A stretch of 64,000 nucleotides of DNA from Comamonas serinivorans. Lineage in GTDB: Bacteria > Pseudomonadota > Gammaproteobacteria > Burkholderiales > Burkholderiaceae_C. How positions within the stretch are numbered: position 1 is the first letter of the stretch; the number at the start of each line of letters is the position of its first letter. The stretch spans positions 1,178,001 through 1,242,000 of the forward strand of contig NZ_CP021455.1 of assembly GCF_002158865.1 (NCBI RefSeq), written 5' to 3'. Positions 18,007-28,936 of this stretch are shown here, piece by piece. Under the pieces are notes generated by a model. It was not told the origin of the DNA, did not search any database, and saw only the letters and a program-made list of their open reading frames with translations. Both the position numbers and the translations under genes were made by a program.

Positions 18007-19073
18007 TTGACGCGCTGTACAACTGGGGCGCAGGCCTCATTGCTGCGCCGTGGTGGACGGACGCCGTGTGGGTGTTGATCTGGACCTTGATCAAGATCGT
18101 CGTGGTGCTACTGCCCCTGATGGGCGCGGTCGCCTACCTCACGCTGTGGGAGCGCAAGCTGCTCGGCTGGATGCAGGTTCGCTATGGCCCGAACCGGGTC
18201 GGTCCCTTTGGCTTGCTGCAACCGATCGCGGACGCGGTCAAGCTGCTGACCAAGGAAATCATCCGCCCAGCGGCGTCCTCCAAGGGCTTGTTCCTGCTGG
18301 GGCCGCTGATGGCCATCATGCCGGCGCTGGCCGCCTGGGTGGTGGTGCCGTTTTCGCCGGACGTGGCCTTGGCCAATGTCAACGCAGGTCTGTTGCTGGT
18401 CATGGCCATCACCTCGATCGAGGTCTATGGGGTGATCATCGCCGGCTGGGCGTCGAACTCGAAGTACTCCTTCCTGGGCGCCATCCGTGCCTCGGCCCAG
18501 ATGGTGAGCTACGAAATCGCCATGGGCTTCTGTTTCCTGGTGGTGATCATGGTGTCGGGCTCGCTGAACCTGACCGAGATCGTCATGGGCCAGGGCCGCG
18601 GCGATCATTTCGGCGGCAACATGTTCTCGTGGAACTGGCTGCCACTGCTGCCGATCTTCGTGGTCTACATGGTGTCTGGTGTGGCCGAGTGCAACCGCCC
18701 GCCGTTTGACGTGGTGGAGTGCGAAGCCGAATTGGTGGCCGGTCACATGACCGAGTATTCCGGCATGGGCTTTGCCATCTTCTTCCTGGCCGAATACGCC
18801 AGCATGTGGCTGGTGTCCATCCTGGCCGTGATCATGTTCTTCGGCGGCTGGCTGCCCCCGTTCGAGTTCCTGTCCTTCATCCCGGGCTGGATCTGGTTGG
18901 CCATCAAGACGTTCTGCGTGGTGTCCCTGTTCATCTGGTTCCGCGCGGCCTTTCCCCGCTTCCGCTATGACCAGGTCATGCGCCTGGGCTGGAAGATCTT
19001 CATTCCGGTGACCTTGATCTGGTTGCTGCTGGTTGGTGTTTGGCTCCACTCGCCTGCCAACATTTGGCACTGA
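18003..19073 (+). CDS. nuoH: NADH-quinone oxidoreductase subunit H
   Basis: A 356-residue membrane subunit with about eight helices that lines the quinone chamber at the junction of the two arms. Conserved loops are ERKLLGWMQVRYGPNRVGPFGLLQPIAD (residues 40-67), IIAGWASNSKYSFLGAIRASAQMVSYEI, and NRPPFDVVECEAELVAGHMTEYSG with its acidic cluster. Length is standard for the subunit. The ATGA overlap with nuoG couples translation. Confidence 0.97.
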   Translation: MIDALYNWGAGLIAAPWWTDAVWVLIWTLIKIVVVLLPLMGAVAYLTLWERKLLGWMQVRYGPNRVGPFGLLQPIADAVKLLTKEIIRPAASSKGLFLLGPLMAIMPALAAWVVVPFSPDVALANVNAGLLLVMAITSIEVYGVIIAGWASNSKYSFLGAIRASAQMVSYEIAMGFCFLVVIMVSGSLNLTEIVMGQGRGDHFGGNMFSWNWLPLLPIFVVYMVSGVAECNRPPFDVVECEAELVAGHMTEYSGMGFAIFFLAEYASMWLVSILAVIMFFGGWLPPFEFLSFIPGWIWLAIKTFCVVSLFIWFRAAFPRFRYDQVMRLGWKIFIPVTLIWLLLVGVWLHSPANIWH

Positions 19074-19090
19074 GGCCGGAGGGTTCACAT

Positions 19091-19603
19091 ATGGCATCGA
19101 TTGCTGCAACACCTTTTTCCCTCAAAGACTTCGTCAAGAGCTTTGCCCTGTTTGAACTGCTGTTCGGCGGCATGCGCCTGACGGGGGGGTATACCTTCAA
19201 GCGCAAGGTCACCGTTCAGTATCCTGAAGAGAAGACCCCGTTGAGCCCGCGGTTTCGGGGACTGCACGCCCTGCGCCGTTACGACAACGGCGAAGAGCGC
19301 TGCATCGCCTGCAAGCTGTGCGAAGCGGTCTGCCCCGCTGTGGCCATCACCATCGAATCGGATGTGCGCGACGACGGCCAACGCCGCACCACACGCTACG
19401 ACATCGACCTGACCAAGTGCATCTTCTGCGGCTTCTGCGAAGAAAGCTGCCCTGTGGACTCCATCGTGGAAACCCAGATCCTGGAATACCACGGCGAGAA
19501 GCGTGGCGACCTGTACTTCACCAAGGACATGTTGCTGGCTGTGGGTGACCGCTACGAACAAGAGATCGCCGCGGCCAAGGCTGCCGATGCGAAGTACCGC
19601 TGA
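19091..19603 (+). CDS. nuoI: NADH-quinone oxidoreductase subunit I
   Basis: A 170-residue 8Fe ferredoxin-type subunit carrying clusters N6a and N6b, which relay electrons to N2. The ligands are C71, C74, C77, C81 (CIACKLCEAVCP) and C110, C113, C116, C120 (CIFCGFCEESCP). The ATG at 19091 (MASIAATPFSLKDF) is the family-like start. The longer frame begins inside nuoH. The N-terminal part is amphipathic and anchors the protein to NuoH. Confidence 0.96.
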   Translation: MASIAATPFSLKDFVKSFALFELLFGGMRLTGGYTFKRKVTVQYPEEKTPLSPRFRGLHALRRYDNGEERCIACKLCEAVCPAVAITIESDVRDDGQRRTTRYDIDLTKCIFCGFCEESCPVDSIVETQILEYHGEKRGDLYFTKDMLLAVGDRYEQEIAAAKAADAKYR

Positions 19604-19630
19604 CGCCGTGCGTTCGAGAAGAAGACACCC

Positions 19631-20269
19631 ATGAATTTCTCAACGGTATTTTTCTACCTGTTCTCGGTGGTGCTGCTGTTCTCGGCCTTCCGGGTCGTGA
19701 CTGCCCGCAACCCCGTGCACGCGGTGCTGTTCCTGATGCTCGCGTTCTCGCAGGCCGCTGGCCTGTGGCTGCTCCTTCGCGCCGAGTTCCTCGCCATCAC
19801 GCTGGTGCTGGTGTACCTGGGCGCCGTGATGGTGCTGTTCCTGTTCGTGGTCATGATGCTGGACATCCGCATCGATGGCGTGCGTGAAGGGTTCTGGCGG
19901 CAAGTGCCGGTGGCGGTGGTCATTGGCGCCGTTGTGGTGGTGCAGCTGGTCACTGTGCTGATGGGCAGCTTCGGCCTGGTCGACGCGCCGCTGCAGCCCA
20001 TGGGCGACGAGATTGGCAACACCAAGGCCCTTGGCATCCTGCTCTACACCCAATACCTCTACCCCATTCAGATCGCTGCGGCCATTTTGTTGGTGGCCAT
20101 GGTGGCGGCCATTGCACTGACCCTGCGTCGTCGCAAGGACACCAAAAAGTTGGATGCCTCGGTGCAAGTGCGCGTGAAGGCCGGCGACCGCCTGCAAATG
20201 GTGAAGATGGCGCCCACCCCGGAAGCGCAGCCTGTGGCCGACGCGGCCGCAGAGGAGAAGAAGGCATGA
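19631..20269 (+). CDS. nuoJ: NADH-quinone oxidoreductase subunit J
   Basis: A 212-residue membrane subunit with five predicted helices. The first helices carry NPVHAVLFLMLAFSQAAGLW and AEFLAITLVLVYLGAVMVLFLF; the third helix contains the pi-bulge region known in this subunit. The tail after residue 160 is hydrophilic. It overlaps nuoK by four bases. Confidence 0.95.
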   Translation: MNFSTVFFYLFSVVLLFSAFRVVTARNPVHAVLFLMLAFSQAAGLWLLLRAEFLAITLVLVYLGAVMVLFLFVVMMLDIRIDGVREGFWRQVPVAVVIGAVVVVQLVTVLMGSFGLVDAPLQPMGDEIGNTKALGILLYTQYLYPIQIAAAILLVAMVAAIALTLRRRKDTKKLDASVQVRVKAGDRLQMVKMAPTPEAQPVADAAAEEKKA

Positions 20270-20577
20270 GCCAGATCACATTGGGCCACTTCCTGACCTT
20301 GGGCGGCATCCTGTTCGCCATGGCCACGGTGGGCATTTACCTGAACCGCAAGAACCTCATCGTCTTGCTGATGGCGGTGGAGCTGATGCTTCTGGCCGTG
20401 AACATGAATTTCGTTGCCTTCTCCCATTACCTGGGCGACATGCACGGTCAGGTGTTCGTGTTTTTCGTGCTCACGGTCGCTGCGGCTGAGTCGGCCATCG
20501 GCCTGGCCATCCTGGTGCTGTTGTTCCGCAACCGCGCCAGCATCGCCGCCGACGAGTTGGATTCTCTGAAGGGTTAA
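20266..20577 (+). CDS. nuoK: NADH-quinone oxidoreductase subunit K
   Basis: A 103-residue subunit with three helices, related to MrpC antiporter subunits. The conserved membrane glutamates used in proton transfer are visible: one in MAVELMLLAVNMNF (about residue 38) and one in TVAAAESAIGLAI (about residue 73). Six bases separate it from nuoL. Confidence 0.96.
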   Translation: MSQITLGHFLTLGGILFAMATVGIYLNRKNLIVLLMAVELMLLAVNMNFVAFSHYLGDMHGQVFVFFVLTVAAAESAIGLAILVLLFRNRASIAADELDSLKG

Positions 20578-20583
20578 AACAAG

Positions 20584-22617
<2,034 letters not shown>

Positions 22618-22630
22618 GAGAAGAAGAAAA

Positions 22631-24115
22631 ATGGTTGCTACGCCTTGGTTGAGCCTTTCAATCTGGTTGCCGATCGCCATCGGCGCCTTCTTGCTGCTGT
22701 TGAGCAAGCCAGGCCAAGCGCAGATGGTGCGCTGGATTGCCTTGCTCGGTTCACTGGTCAGCTTCTTGGTGACCCTGCCGGTCTACACCAACTTCCAGCT
22801 GGGCACGGCCCAGATGCAACTGGAGGAAAAGCGCTTGTGGATCGAGACCTTCAACGTCTTCTACCACCTGGGGGTGGACGGTTTGTCGCTGTGGTTCGTG
22901 CTGCTGACCGCCTTCATCACCATCATCGTGGTGATCGCCGGCTGGGAAGTCATCCAGGACCGCGTGAACCAGTACTTTGGCGCCTTCCTGATCCTGAGCG
23001 GGCTCATGATCGGCGTGTTCTCGGCGCTCGACGGCCTGCTGTTCTACGTCTTTTTTGAAGCCACGCTGATCCCGATGTACCTCATCATCGGCATCTGGGG
23101 CGGCCCGAACAAGATCTACGCCGCGTTCAAGTTCTTCCTGTACACGCTGCTGGGCTCGCTGCTGACACTGGTCGCCTTCGTCTACCTGTTCAATGCCTCG
23201 GGTGGCAGCTTTGACATCCAGACCTGGCATCAAACCCCGCTGGGTGCCACGGCGCAGACACTGATCTTCTTTGCCCTGTTCGCAGCTTTTGCGGTCAAGG
23301 TGCCGATGTGGCCGGTGCACACCTGGCTGCCCGACGTGCACGTGGAAGCGCCCACGGGTGGCTCCGCCGTGCTGGCCGCCATCATGCTGAAGCTGGGTGC
23401 CTACGGTTTCCTGCGCTTCTCGCTGCCCATCGTGCCCGATGCAGCCCGCGAATGGTCGGGTCTGATGATTGGCCTGTCGCTGGTTGCCGTGGTCTACGTG
23501 GGCCTCGTGGCGCTGGTTCAGAAAGACATGAAGAAGCTGGTGGCCTACTCGTCGGTGGCCCACATGGGTTTTGTCACGCTGGGTTTCTTCATGTTCAACT
23601 CGCTGGGCGTGGCCGGTGGCATCGTGCAGATGATTGCCCACGGCTTCGTGTCGGCCGGCATGTTCCTGTGCATCGGTGTGCTGTATGACCGCGTGCATTC
23701 GCGTGACATCGCGGCCTATGGCGGCGTGGTCAACACCATGCCCAAGTTCGCGGCCTTCGCCCTGCTGTTCACCATGGCCAACTGTGGCCTGCCGGGTACG
23801 GCCGGCTTCAACGGCGAATGGATGGTCATTCTGGGCGCCGTGAAGTTCCACTTCAGCATCGGCGTGCTGGCCGCCACGGCCCTGATCCTGGGTGCGGCCT
23901 ACAGCCTCTGGATGTACAAGCGGGTGTACCTCGGTGAGGTGGCCAACGACCATGTGCGCGACCTGCAGGACATCAACGGCCGCGAGTTCCTCATGCTGGC
24001 TTTGCTGACGGCGGCCGTGCTCTACATGGGCATCTACCCCAAGCCGTTCACCGACGTGATGGATGCATCGGTGATCGAGTTGCTGCGCCATGTGGCCGTT
24101 TCCAAATTGAATTGA
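22631..24115 (+). CDS. nuoM: NADH-quinone oxidoreductase subunit M
   Basis: A 494-residue antiporter-like proton-pumping subunit. Diagnostic segments are FYVFFEATLIPMYLIIGIWGG with the conserved membrane glutamate, and VKVPMWPVHTWLPDVHVEAPTGGSAVLA. A GAGAAGAAGAAAAATG-type purine-rich ribosome-binding region precedes the ATG at 22631. It lies 13 bp after nuoL and 13 bp before nuoN. Confidence 0.97.
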   Translation: MVATPWLSLSIWLPIAIGAFLLLLSKPGQAQMVRWIALLGSLVSFLVTLPVYTNFQLGTAQMQLEEKRLWIETFNVFYHLGVDGLSLWFVLLTAFITIIVVIAGWEVIQDRVNQYFGAFLILSGLMIGVFSALDGLLFYVFFEATLIPMYLIIGIWGGPNKIYAAFKFFLYTLLGSLLTLVAFVYLFNASGGSFDIQTWHQTPLGATAQTLIFFALFAAFAVKVPMWPVHTWLPDVHVEAPTGGSAVLAAIMLKLGAYGFLRFSLPIVPDAAREWSGLMIGLSLVAVVYVGLVALVQKDMKKLVAYSSVAHMGFVTLGFFMFNSLGVAGGIVQMIAHGFVSAGMFLCIGVLYDRVHSRDIAAYGGVVNTMPKFAAFALLFTMANCGLPGTAGFNGEWMVILGAVKFHFSIGVLAATALILGAAYSLWMYKRVYLGEVANDHVRDLQDINGREFLMLALLTAAVLYMGIYPKPFTDVMDASVIELLRHVAVSKLN

Positions 24116-24128
24116 GAAGAGACTGGTC

Positions 24129-25634
24129 ATGATTGATTCAACCAGCGTGGTGGGCAAAAGCGACCTGATCGCCATCTACCCCGAGATCTTTTTGCTGGTG
24201 ATGGCGTGCGTCGTCGCCCTGGTCGACCTGTCGGTCAAGTCGCGCTTGCGCACGGGCACCTATGTGCTGGCCGTGTTGACCACGGCCGGCGCCGCCTTGC
24301 TCACCGGCCTGTATGCCGCCGGCGGCCAGACGCTGTTTGCGTTCGATGGCCTGGTGGTCAGCGACCCCATGGGCAACTGGCTCAAGTGCTTTGCGGCCAT
24401 CGCCATGCTCGTCACCTTCATCTACGGCCGGCCCTATGCGGGCGACCGCGACATGCTGCGTGGCGGCGAGCTGTTCAGCATGGGCCTGCTGTCGTTGTTG
24501 GGCATCTACGTGATGATCTCCGGCCACCACTTCCTGACCATTTACCTGGGTCTGGAACTGCTGACCCTCTCCAGCTACGCCATGGTGGCCCTGCGCCGCG
24601 ACAGCGGTGCAGCCACCGAGGCCGCCATGAAGTACTTCGTGCTGGGCGCCATGGCCTCGGGCTTCCTGCTCTACGGCATGTCCATGCTGTATGGCGCGAC
24701 CGGTTCGCTCAACGTCAGCGAGGTCTACCAGGCCATCGCCTCGGGTCAGATCAACAAGCAAGTGCTGGTGTTCGGCCTGGTGTTCATCGTGGCGGGCGTG
24801 GCCTTCAAGTTCGGCGTCGTGCCGTTCCACATGTGGATCCCCGACGTCTACCAGGGTGCCCCCACGGCCGTGGCGCTGATCGTGGGCGGTGCGCCCAAGC
24901 TGGCGGCTTTCGCCATGGCGATCCGCCTGCTGGTCGAAGGCATGCTGCCGCTGTCATTCGACTGGCAGCAGATGCTGATCCTGCTGGCCATCGCGTCGCT
25001 GCTCGTCGGCAACCTGGCGGCTGTCGCCCAGACCAACATCAAGCGCATGCTGGCGTACTCGACCATCGCGCAGATGGGCTTCGTGATGCTGGCGCTGGCC
25101 TCCGGCGTGTTTGGGGGCAACGCCTCCATGGCGCCCGACGCCTACGGCGCCGCCATGTTCTACATGGTGACCTATGTGCTGACCACGCTGGCGTCGTTCG
25201 GCATCATCTTGCTGCTGGCCCGTGAAGGCTTCGAGCACGAGGAAATCGCCGATTTCGCCGGCCTGAACCAGCGCAGCCCCCTCTACGCGGGCGTGATGAC
25301 CATCTGCCTGCTGTCGCTGGCCGGCATCCCGCCGCTGGTCGGCTTCCAGGCCAAGCTGACGGTCATCCAGGCCCTGCTGGCCTCGGGCTCGTCCTTCTAC
25401 ATCGGCCTGGCGGTGTTCGCCGTCATCATGTCGCTGATCGGCGCCTTCTACTACATCCGCGTCATCAAGGTCATGTACTTTGACCAGCCCGCCGAGGTCA
25501 CGCACCCGGTGCGTGCCGGGTTTGACGTGCGTGCCACGCTGTGCGTGAACGGCCTGCTGGTGTTGGTGCTGGGGGTCATGCCCGGTGGCTTGCTGGCGTT
25601 GTGCTACGGCGCCGTCCAGACCCTGTTCCGGTGA
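24129..25634 (+). CDS. nuoN: NADH-quinone oxidoreductase subunit N
   Basis: A 501-residue antiporter-like subunit completing the proton-pumping arm. Conserved elements are YLGLELLTLSSYAMVALRR, FKFGVVPFHMWIPDVYQGAPT and KRMLAYSTIAQMGF. Fourteen or so hydrophobic helices are visible. The stop overlaps the GTG start of the following DUF2818 gene by four bases, so that small protein belongs to the operon. Confidence 0.97.
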   Translation: MIDSTSVVGKSDLIAIYPEIFLLVMACVVALVDLSVKSRLRTGTYVLAVLTTAGAALLTGLYAAGGQTLFAFDGLVVSDPMGNWLKCFAAIAMLVTFIYGRPYAGDRDMLRGGELFSMGLLSLLGIYVMISGHHFLTIYLGLELLTLSSYAMVALRRDSGAATEAAMKYFVLGAMASGFLLYGMSMLYGATGSLNVSEVYQAIASGQINKQVLVFGLVFIVAGVAFKFGVVPFHMWIPDVYQGAPTAVALIVGGAPKLAAFAMAIRLLVEGMLPLSFDWQQMLILLAIASLLVGNLAAVAQTNIKRMLAYSTIAQMGFVMLALASGVFGGNASMAPDAYGAAMFYMVTYVLTTLASFGIILLLAREGFEHEEIADFAGLNQRSPLYAGVMTICLLSLAGIPPLVGFQAKLTVIQALLASGSSFYIGLAVFAVIMSLIGAFYYIRVIKVMYFDQPAEVTHPVRAGFDVRATLCVNGLLVLVLGVMPGGLLALCYGAVQTLFR

Positions 25635-25933
25635 ACCAGTCCCAGCTGCTCTGGATCTTGCTGTTGGCGGCCCTGGTGGCCGCCAATTTGCCATTTGTCA
25701 ACGACCGATGGCTGGCCATCGGCCCGCGCATGCGCACGCGCAAGCACCTGGGCTGGCGCCTGGGTGAATGGCTGGTCTGGCTGGTGGCCGTGATTGCCCT
25801 GGGTCGCGGCCTGGAGCAGTGGCTGGGCCAGGCCGCCCCGCAGGGCTGGGCCTTTTATGCGGTCATGACCTGTTTGTTCGCGACCTTTGCCTTTCCGGGT
25901 TTTGTCTACCGGCATTTACTCAAGCGTAAATGA
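25631..25933 (+). CDS. DUF2818 small membrane protein, last gene of the nuo operon
   Basis: A 100-residue inner-membrane protein with three hydrophobic segments (about 5-22, 46-66, 74-94), each followed by basic residues. It starts with GTG at 25631 overlapping the nuoN stop (GTGA), so it is translationally coupled to complex I. I recognise it as the DUF2818 family, which is known to follow nuoN in Burkholderiales. Its function is not established. Its position suggests a role in complex I assembly or stability, which is inference. A palindromic element begins directly after its stop codon. Confidence 0.85.
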   Translation: MNQSQLLWILLLAALVAANLPFVNDRWLAIGPRMRTRKHLGWRLGEWLVWLVAVIALGRGLEQWLGQAAPQGWAFYAVMTCLFATFAFPGFVYRHLLKRK

Positions 25934-25982
25934 GCAGTATGGCCTAGTCGTTGTAAATGAAACGGCAACAGCCGCATACTCC
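25934..25982. repeat. Palindromic intergenic element, copy 4 (49 bp)
   Basis: Ends are GCAGTATGG and CATACTCC, with inner GTCGTT/AACGGCAAC. It is three bases shorter than the usual 52. It abuts the stop codon of the DUF2818 gene and ends ten bases before the Nudix start. Confidence 0.85.
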
Positions 25983-25991
25983 ATTGAAGTG

Positions 25992-26669
25992 ATGCCTGAT
26001 CAGCCTCTGCCAAGCCCTGCACCCCCGACCTCGGTGCACGACGCCGACGCGCATCTGCGCGAGACGCGGCTGTCGTCCTCGCGCGTGTTCGAGGGCGATT
26101 TCCTGCACATCCAGCGCGATGTGGTGCGCCTGCCCAACGGCCGCCAGGCCAGCCGCGAGTACATCGTCCATCCCGGCGCGGTGGTGGTGATCGCCCTGGT
26201 GGAGGCCGGTGAGGTCGTGTCCTTGCCGGGCCAGGCCTTGCCCACCATGGTGAGCGCGCGCAGCGTGGTCATGGAGCGGCAGTTCCGCTACCCGGTGGGA
26301 CAGGTCATCCGCGAATTCCCGGCCGGCAAGCGCGACCCCGGCGAGCGCAGCCAGGTGTGCGCCGAGCGCGAGCTGCGCGAGGAAACCGGCTTCGTCGCCC
26401 GGCAGTGGGCCCATGCCGGCGCGCTGCTGCCCACCGTGGCCTATGCCAACGAATCCATCGACATCTGGTTCGCCCGCGGCTTGGTGCAGCAGGGGCGGCG
26501 CCTCGACGACGAGGAGTTCCTCGCCGTGGACCTGTGCACGGTCGAGGACCTCGCCGAGCAATGCCGGCAAGGTGGACTGCCCGACGCCAAATCCGTCACC
26601 TGCCTGTGGTGGCTGGAGCAATGGTGCGCCGACAAGCTGAACCTGCATTGGCTGGACCCGCTGGCTTGA
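25992..26669 (+). CDS. Nudix hydrolase, ADP-ribose pyrophosphatase-like
   Basis: A 225-residue cytosolic Nudix hydrolase. The Nudix box is complete at residues 112-134: GKRDPGERSQVCAERELREE followed by TGF, with the metal-binding REXXEE core. An upstream beta-strand region REYIVHPGAVVVIAL resembles ADP-ribose pyrophosphatases. The enzyme likely hydrolyses ADP-ribose or another nucleoside diphosphate derivative. I start at the ATG at 25992, because the longer frame reads through the palindromic element. The gene may be read from the nuo transcript or its own promoter. Confidence 0.87.
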   Translation: MPDQPLPSPAPPTSVHDADAHLRETRLSSSRVFEGDFLHIQRDVVRLPNGRQASREYIVHPGAVVVIALVEAGEVVSLPGQALPTMVSARSVVMERQFRYPVGQVIREFPAGKRDPGERSQVCAERELREETGFVARQWAHAGALLPTVAYANESIDIWFARGLVQQGRRLDDEEFLAVDLCTVEDLAEQCRQGGLPDAKSVTCLWWLEQWCADKLNLHWLDPLA

Positions 26670-26746
26670 GCCGTGGGGTGCCGCAGGCGTCTGCGGCAAG
26701 CCCTTGCGCATGCCGTTTTCGGGACCATTTCGGGATAATGCCCACG

Positions 26747-27190
26747 ATGAAAGTGTTTGACCTTCAATGCGCGCACGAGCATGTGTTTGAAGGCTGGTTT
26801 GCATCGGAAGACGATTTCCAGCGCCAGCTGGCGCAGCGCTTGCTGACATGCCCCGTGTGCGGCGAGGCCGAGGTCCGCAAGCTGCCGAGTGCGGCCCGCT
26901 TGAACCTCGGGGCGTCCGAGCCCCCGCGCCGCGCGGCGCCCAGCCAGAAGCCGGTTGACCGCAGCGAGGTGCAGGGCCTGTGGATGGCGGCCGTGCGCCA
27001 CCTCATGGCCAACACCGAAGACGTCGGCACGCGCTTCGCCGAAGAGGCGCGGCGCATCCACCACGGCGACGCGCCCGAGCGGGGCATCCGCGGTCAGGCC
27101 AACGCGGAAGAGTCGCAAGCCCTGCGCGACGAAGGCATCGAGGTGCTGCAGCTGCCGCTGCCCGATTTCGCCAAGGAAACGCTGCAGTGA
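26747..27190 (+). CDS. DUF1178 family protein
   Basis: A 147-residue protein beginning MKVFDLQCAHEHVFEGWF, the recognised start of the DUF1178 family. Two cysteine pairs, C8 with its nearby histidines and CPVCGEAE near residue 37, suggest a small zinc-ribbon-like N-terminal domain. The centre is proline- and alanine-rich, and a helical C-terminal part carries the conserved EEARRIHHGDAPERGIRG. Function is unknown. GATAAT at 26734-26739 sits so close to the start that the mRNA may have almost no leader. An ATG three codons upstream (26738) is an alternative start. Confidence 0.85.
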   Translation: MKVFDLQCAHEHVFEGWFASEDDFQRQLAQRLLTCPVCGEAEVRKLPSAARLNLGASEPPRRAAPSQKPVDRSEVQGLWMAAVRHLMANTEDVGTRFAEEARRIHHGDAPERGIRGQANAEESQALRDEGIEVLQLPLPDFAKETLQ

Positions 27191-27506
27191 GCGTGCGCGC
27201 CCAGTGACGGCGATGGGGCCCGTCCATGAAGGCCGGGTTGGCCGCCGTGCCGATGGCTTCCGGTGATCGGTGGAGTTCTGGTGCCCGTACCCTGGAGGCA
27301 AGCCGCTGAACGGTCCTGATCTGGCCTGTGCTGGGAGGCACACCCTGAGGGGGCTGCTCCTGAACACGCACTGAAGCACCGTCGATGGTGAAACGCGCGA
27401 AGACGTGCTGGCCTTCAGACGATTCGGCGATGCGCCTGATCTGCCCCGTCGCCGGGACGATTTCACGCGGCGCTTTGGCGGATTCGGTGGCCGGATGGCC
27501 GCAGGC
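27191..27506. other. 316-bp stretch with no supportable gene
   Basis: It lies between the convergent DUF1178 and membrane-protein genes. A minus-strand frame reads through part of it but runs into the antisense of DUF1178 and lacks recognisable features. No palindromic element, hairpin with T-run, or RNA gene was seen. Confidence 0.45.
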
Positions 27507-27986
27507 TCAAGGGTGGTCCAGCGGTGCCGTGTCGGCAAACGGTGCTTCGCGAGCCTGGCGCGCCCGCCAGTGCGCGCGCAGGGCCTGGGCCAGCGGGCAC
27601 AGGTAGAGCAGGGGCGCGAGGATGCAGCCCAGCCAATACACCAGGGCCGTGAGCCAGAACGCCAGGCTCTGCTCGCTGAGGTTGACCCAGGTGCCGGGAC
27701 AGCCCGCGTCACCGCAAGACAGCAGGTTGCCGTGGATCGAGGCCCGCCACAGTGCCTGGCCCAGCGCGACATGCAAGCCCAGCGCCGCCAAGCCGATCAC
27801 GGCCCAGAGCAGGACGACCCCGGGTGTGGGCCAGCCGGCATCCGCTTCGCCGTCGACCCCGGTGTCAGCGGACAGCGGCTGACCGGTGCGGCGCAGCCGA
27901 GCCCAGACCAGGCACAGCGACACCAGCGCACCCAGGGGCACACTCAGCTGCAACAGCAGGTGGCTGAGGACGGCGTAGGTGTGCAT
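27507..27986 (-). CDS. Hypothetical integral membrane protein
   Basis: A 159-residue protein with about three to four hydrophobic segments (5-28, 55-77, 108-135). A loop between the second and third holds two cysteines in SCGDAGCPG, which could form a disulfide in the periplasm. No family is recognised. It lies 13 bp after the stop of the phosphatase gene on the same strand, so the two probably form an operon. I choose ATG 27986 (MHTYAVLSHLL), because the longer frame overlaps the phosphatase. Confidence 0.65.
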   Translation of the reverse strand: MHTYAVLSHLLLQLSVPLGALVSLCLVWARLRRTGQPLSADTGVDGEADAGWPTPGVVLLWAVIGLAALGLHVALGQALWRASIHGNLLSCGDAGCPGTWVNLSEQSLAFWLTALVYWLGCILAPLLYLCPLAQALRAHWRARQAREAPFADTAPLDHP

Positions 27987-27999
27987 GGCGGGGTTGGCG

Positions 28000-28827
28000 T
28001 CAGGCCAGGTAGCGTGCGCGCAGCTCGCGCTGGGCGTCGGCGCCCACCCCCAGGGCGTCGCGCAGGTAAGTGTCGGTGTTGCCCCAGCCGGCATCCACGG
28101 CCTCGAAGGCGGCAGTCAGGAAGTCGGGCTGCACCTGCCAGATGACGCGCAGCACCTCGATCGGGGTGTTGGTCGCGTGCGGGGTGTCGGGCCGCTGGTA
28201 CAAGGCGTTGGTCAGCAGGTAGTCGGCCATGATGTCGTCCTGGCTGACGCCCAGCACATGCAGGATCAGCGCGGCCGCAAAGCCGGTTCGGTCCTTGCCG
28301 GCGGTGCAGTGGAACACCAGCGGGTCGTCGCTGCTCAGCAGGGCCTGGAAGAGGGCCGCAAAACGTTCGGCGTTGTGGTTGACGAAGCCGCGGTAGGTGT
28401 CCTGCATCAGCGACACGGCGATGACCGGCGTGACCTGTTCCCCGGCGGCCACCAGCTCCTGCAGCCCTTGCACGACGGTGGGCTCGATGGGCAGGCTGTG
28501 CTGGGTCAGGCCCAGCAGCTCGTAAGGCGACGCGGCACGCTCATGCTGACCCCGGAAATCAAAGCTGCGTTGCACGCGCAAGCCTTGGATGGCCTCGTAA
28601 TCCTGCGGTGTGAGCCGGGCCAGGTTGTCCGAGCGGAACAGGCGGCGCCAGACCACCCGCCGGCCATCGGCGCCCAGGTAGCCACCCAGATCGCGGAAAT
28701 TGGTGGCCCCCAGCAACCCCAGGCTGCGGGTGGGTTGCGACTGGGCGGCGGCTGGGTTCAGGGTGTGGGTGGTGCTCAAGGTGAACTCGCTGGGTGGTGA
28801 AAAGGGAACTGGAAGATGGTGACGCAT
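28000..28827 (-). CDS. Tyrosine/serine protein phosphatase (Y_phosphatase3 type)
   Basis: A protein of about 275 residues. The cysteine-phosphatase signature HCTAGKDRTG (HCX5R) has its nucleophile at about C174. The N-terminal NFRDLGGY motif, followed by a DGRRVVWRRLFRSDNLA segment, is typical of the MptpB-like tyrosine phosphatase family. Such enzymes remove phosphate from tyrosine, serine/threonine or phosphoinositides. The target here is unknown. The start is uncertain: ATG 28827 is used, but GTG 28848 or a start nearer to the NFRDLGG motif is possible. Confidence 0.85.
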   Translation of the reverse strand: MRHHLPVPFSPPSEFTLSTTHTLNPAAAQSQPTRSLGLLGATNFRDLGGYLGADGRRVVWRRLFRSDNLARLTPQDYEAIQGLRVQRSFDFRGQHERAASPYELLGLTQHSLPIEPTVVQGLQELVAAGEQVTPVIAVSLMQDTYRGFVNHNAERFAALFQALLSSDDPLVFHCTAGKDRTGFAAALILHVLGVSQDDIMADYLLTNALYQRPDTPHATNTPIEVLRVIWQVQPDFLTAAFEAVDAGWGNTDTYLRDALGVGADAQRELRARYLA

Positions 28828-28936
28828 CTTGCCAGCAGGCTTTGACACGCGTGCGTCAAACGGTGAGCGCCCTGGCGGCTCGTGCGAAACGGTCGGCTGC
28901 AGCTGGGCACCTGCGGCCAGCCGATGGCCTTTGGCT

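Noticed and set aside
25887..25991. N-terminal extension of the Nudix protein
   Set aside because: It overlaps the DUF2818 gene and palindromic element copy 4, and it lacks any family similarity.
27003..27371. A minus-strand gene opposite the end of DUF1178
   Set aside because: It overlaps a recognised family on the other strand, is proline/arginine-rich, and has no ribosome-binding site or similarity.
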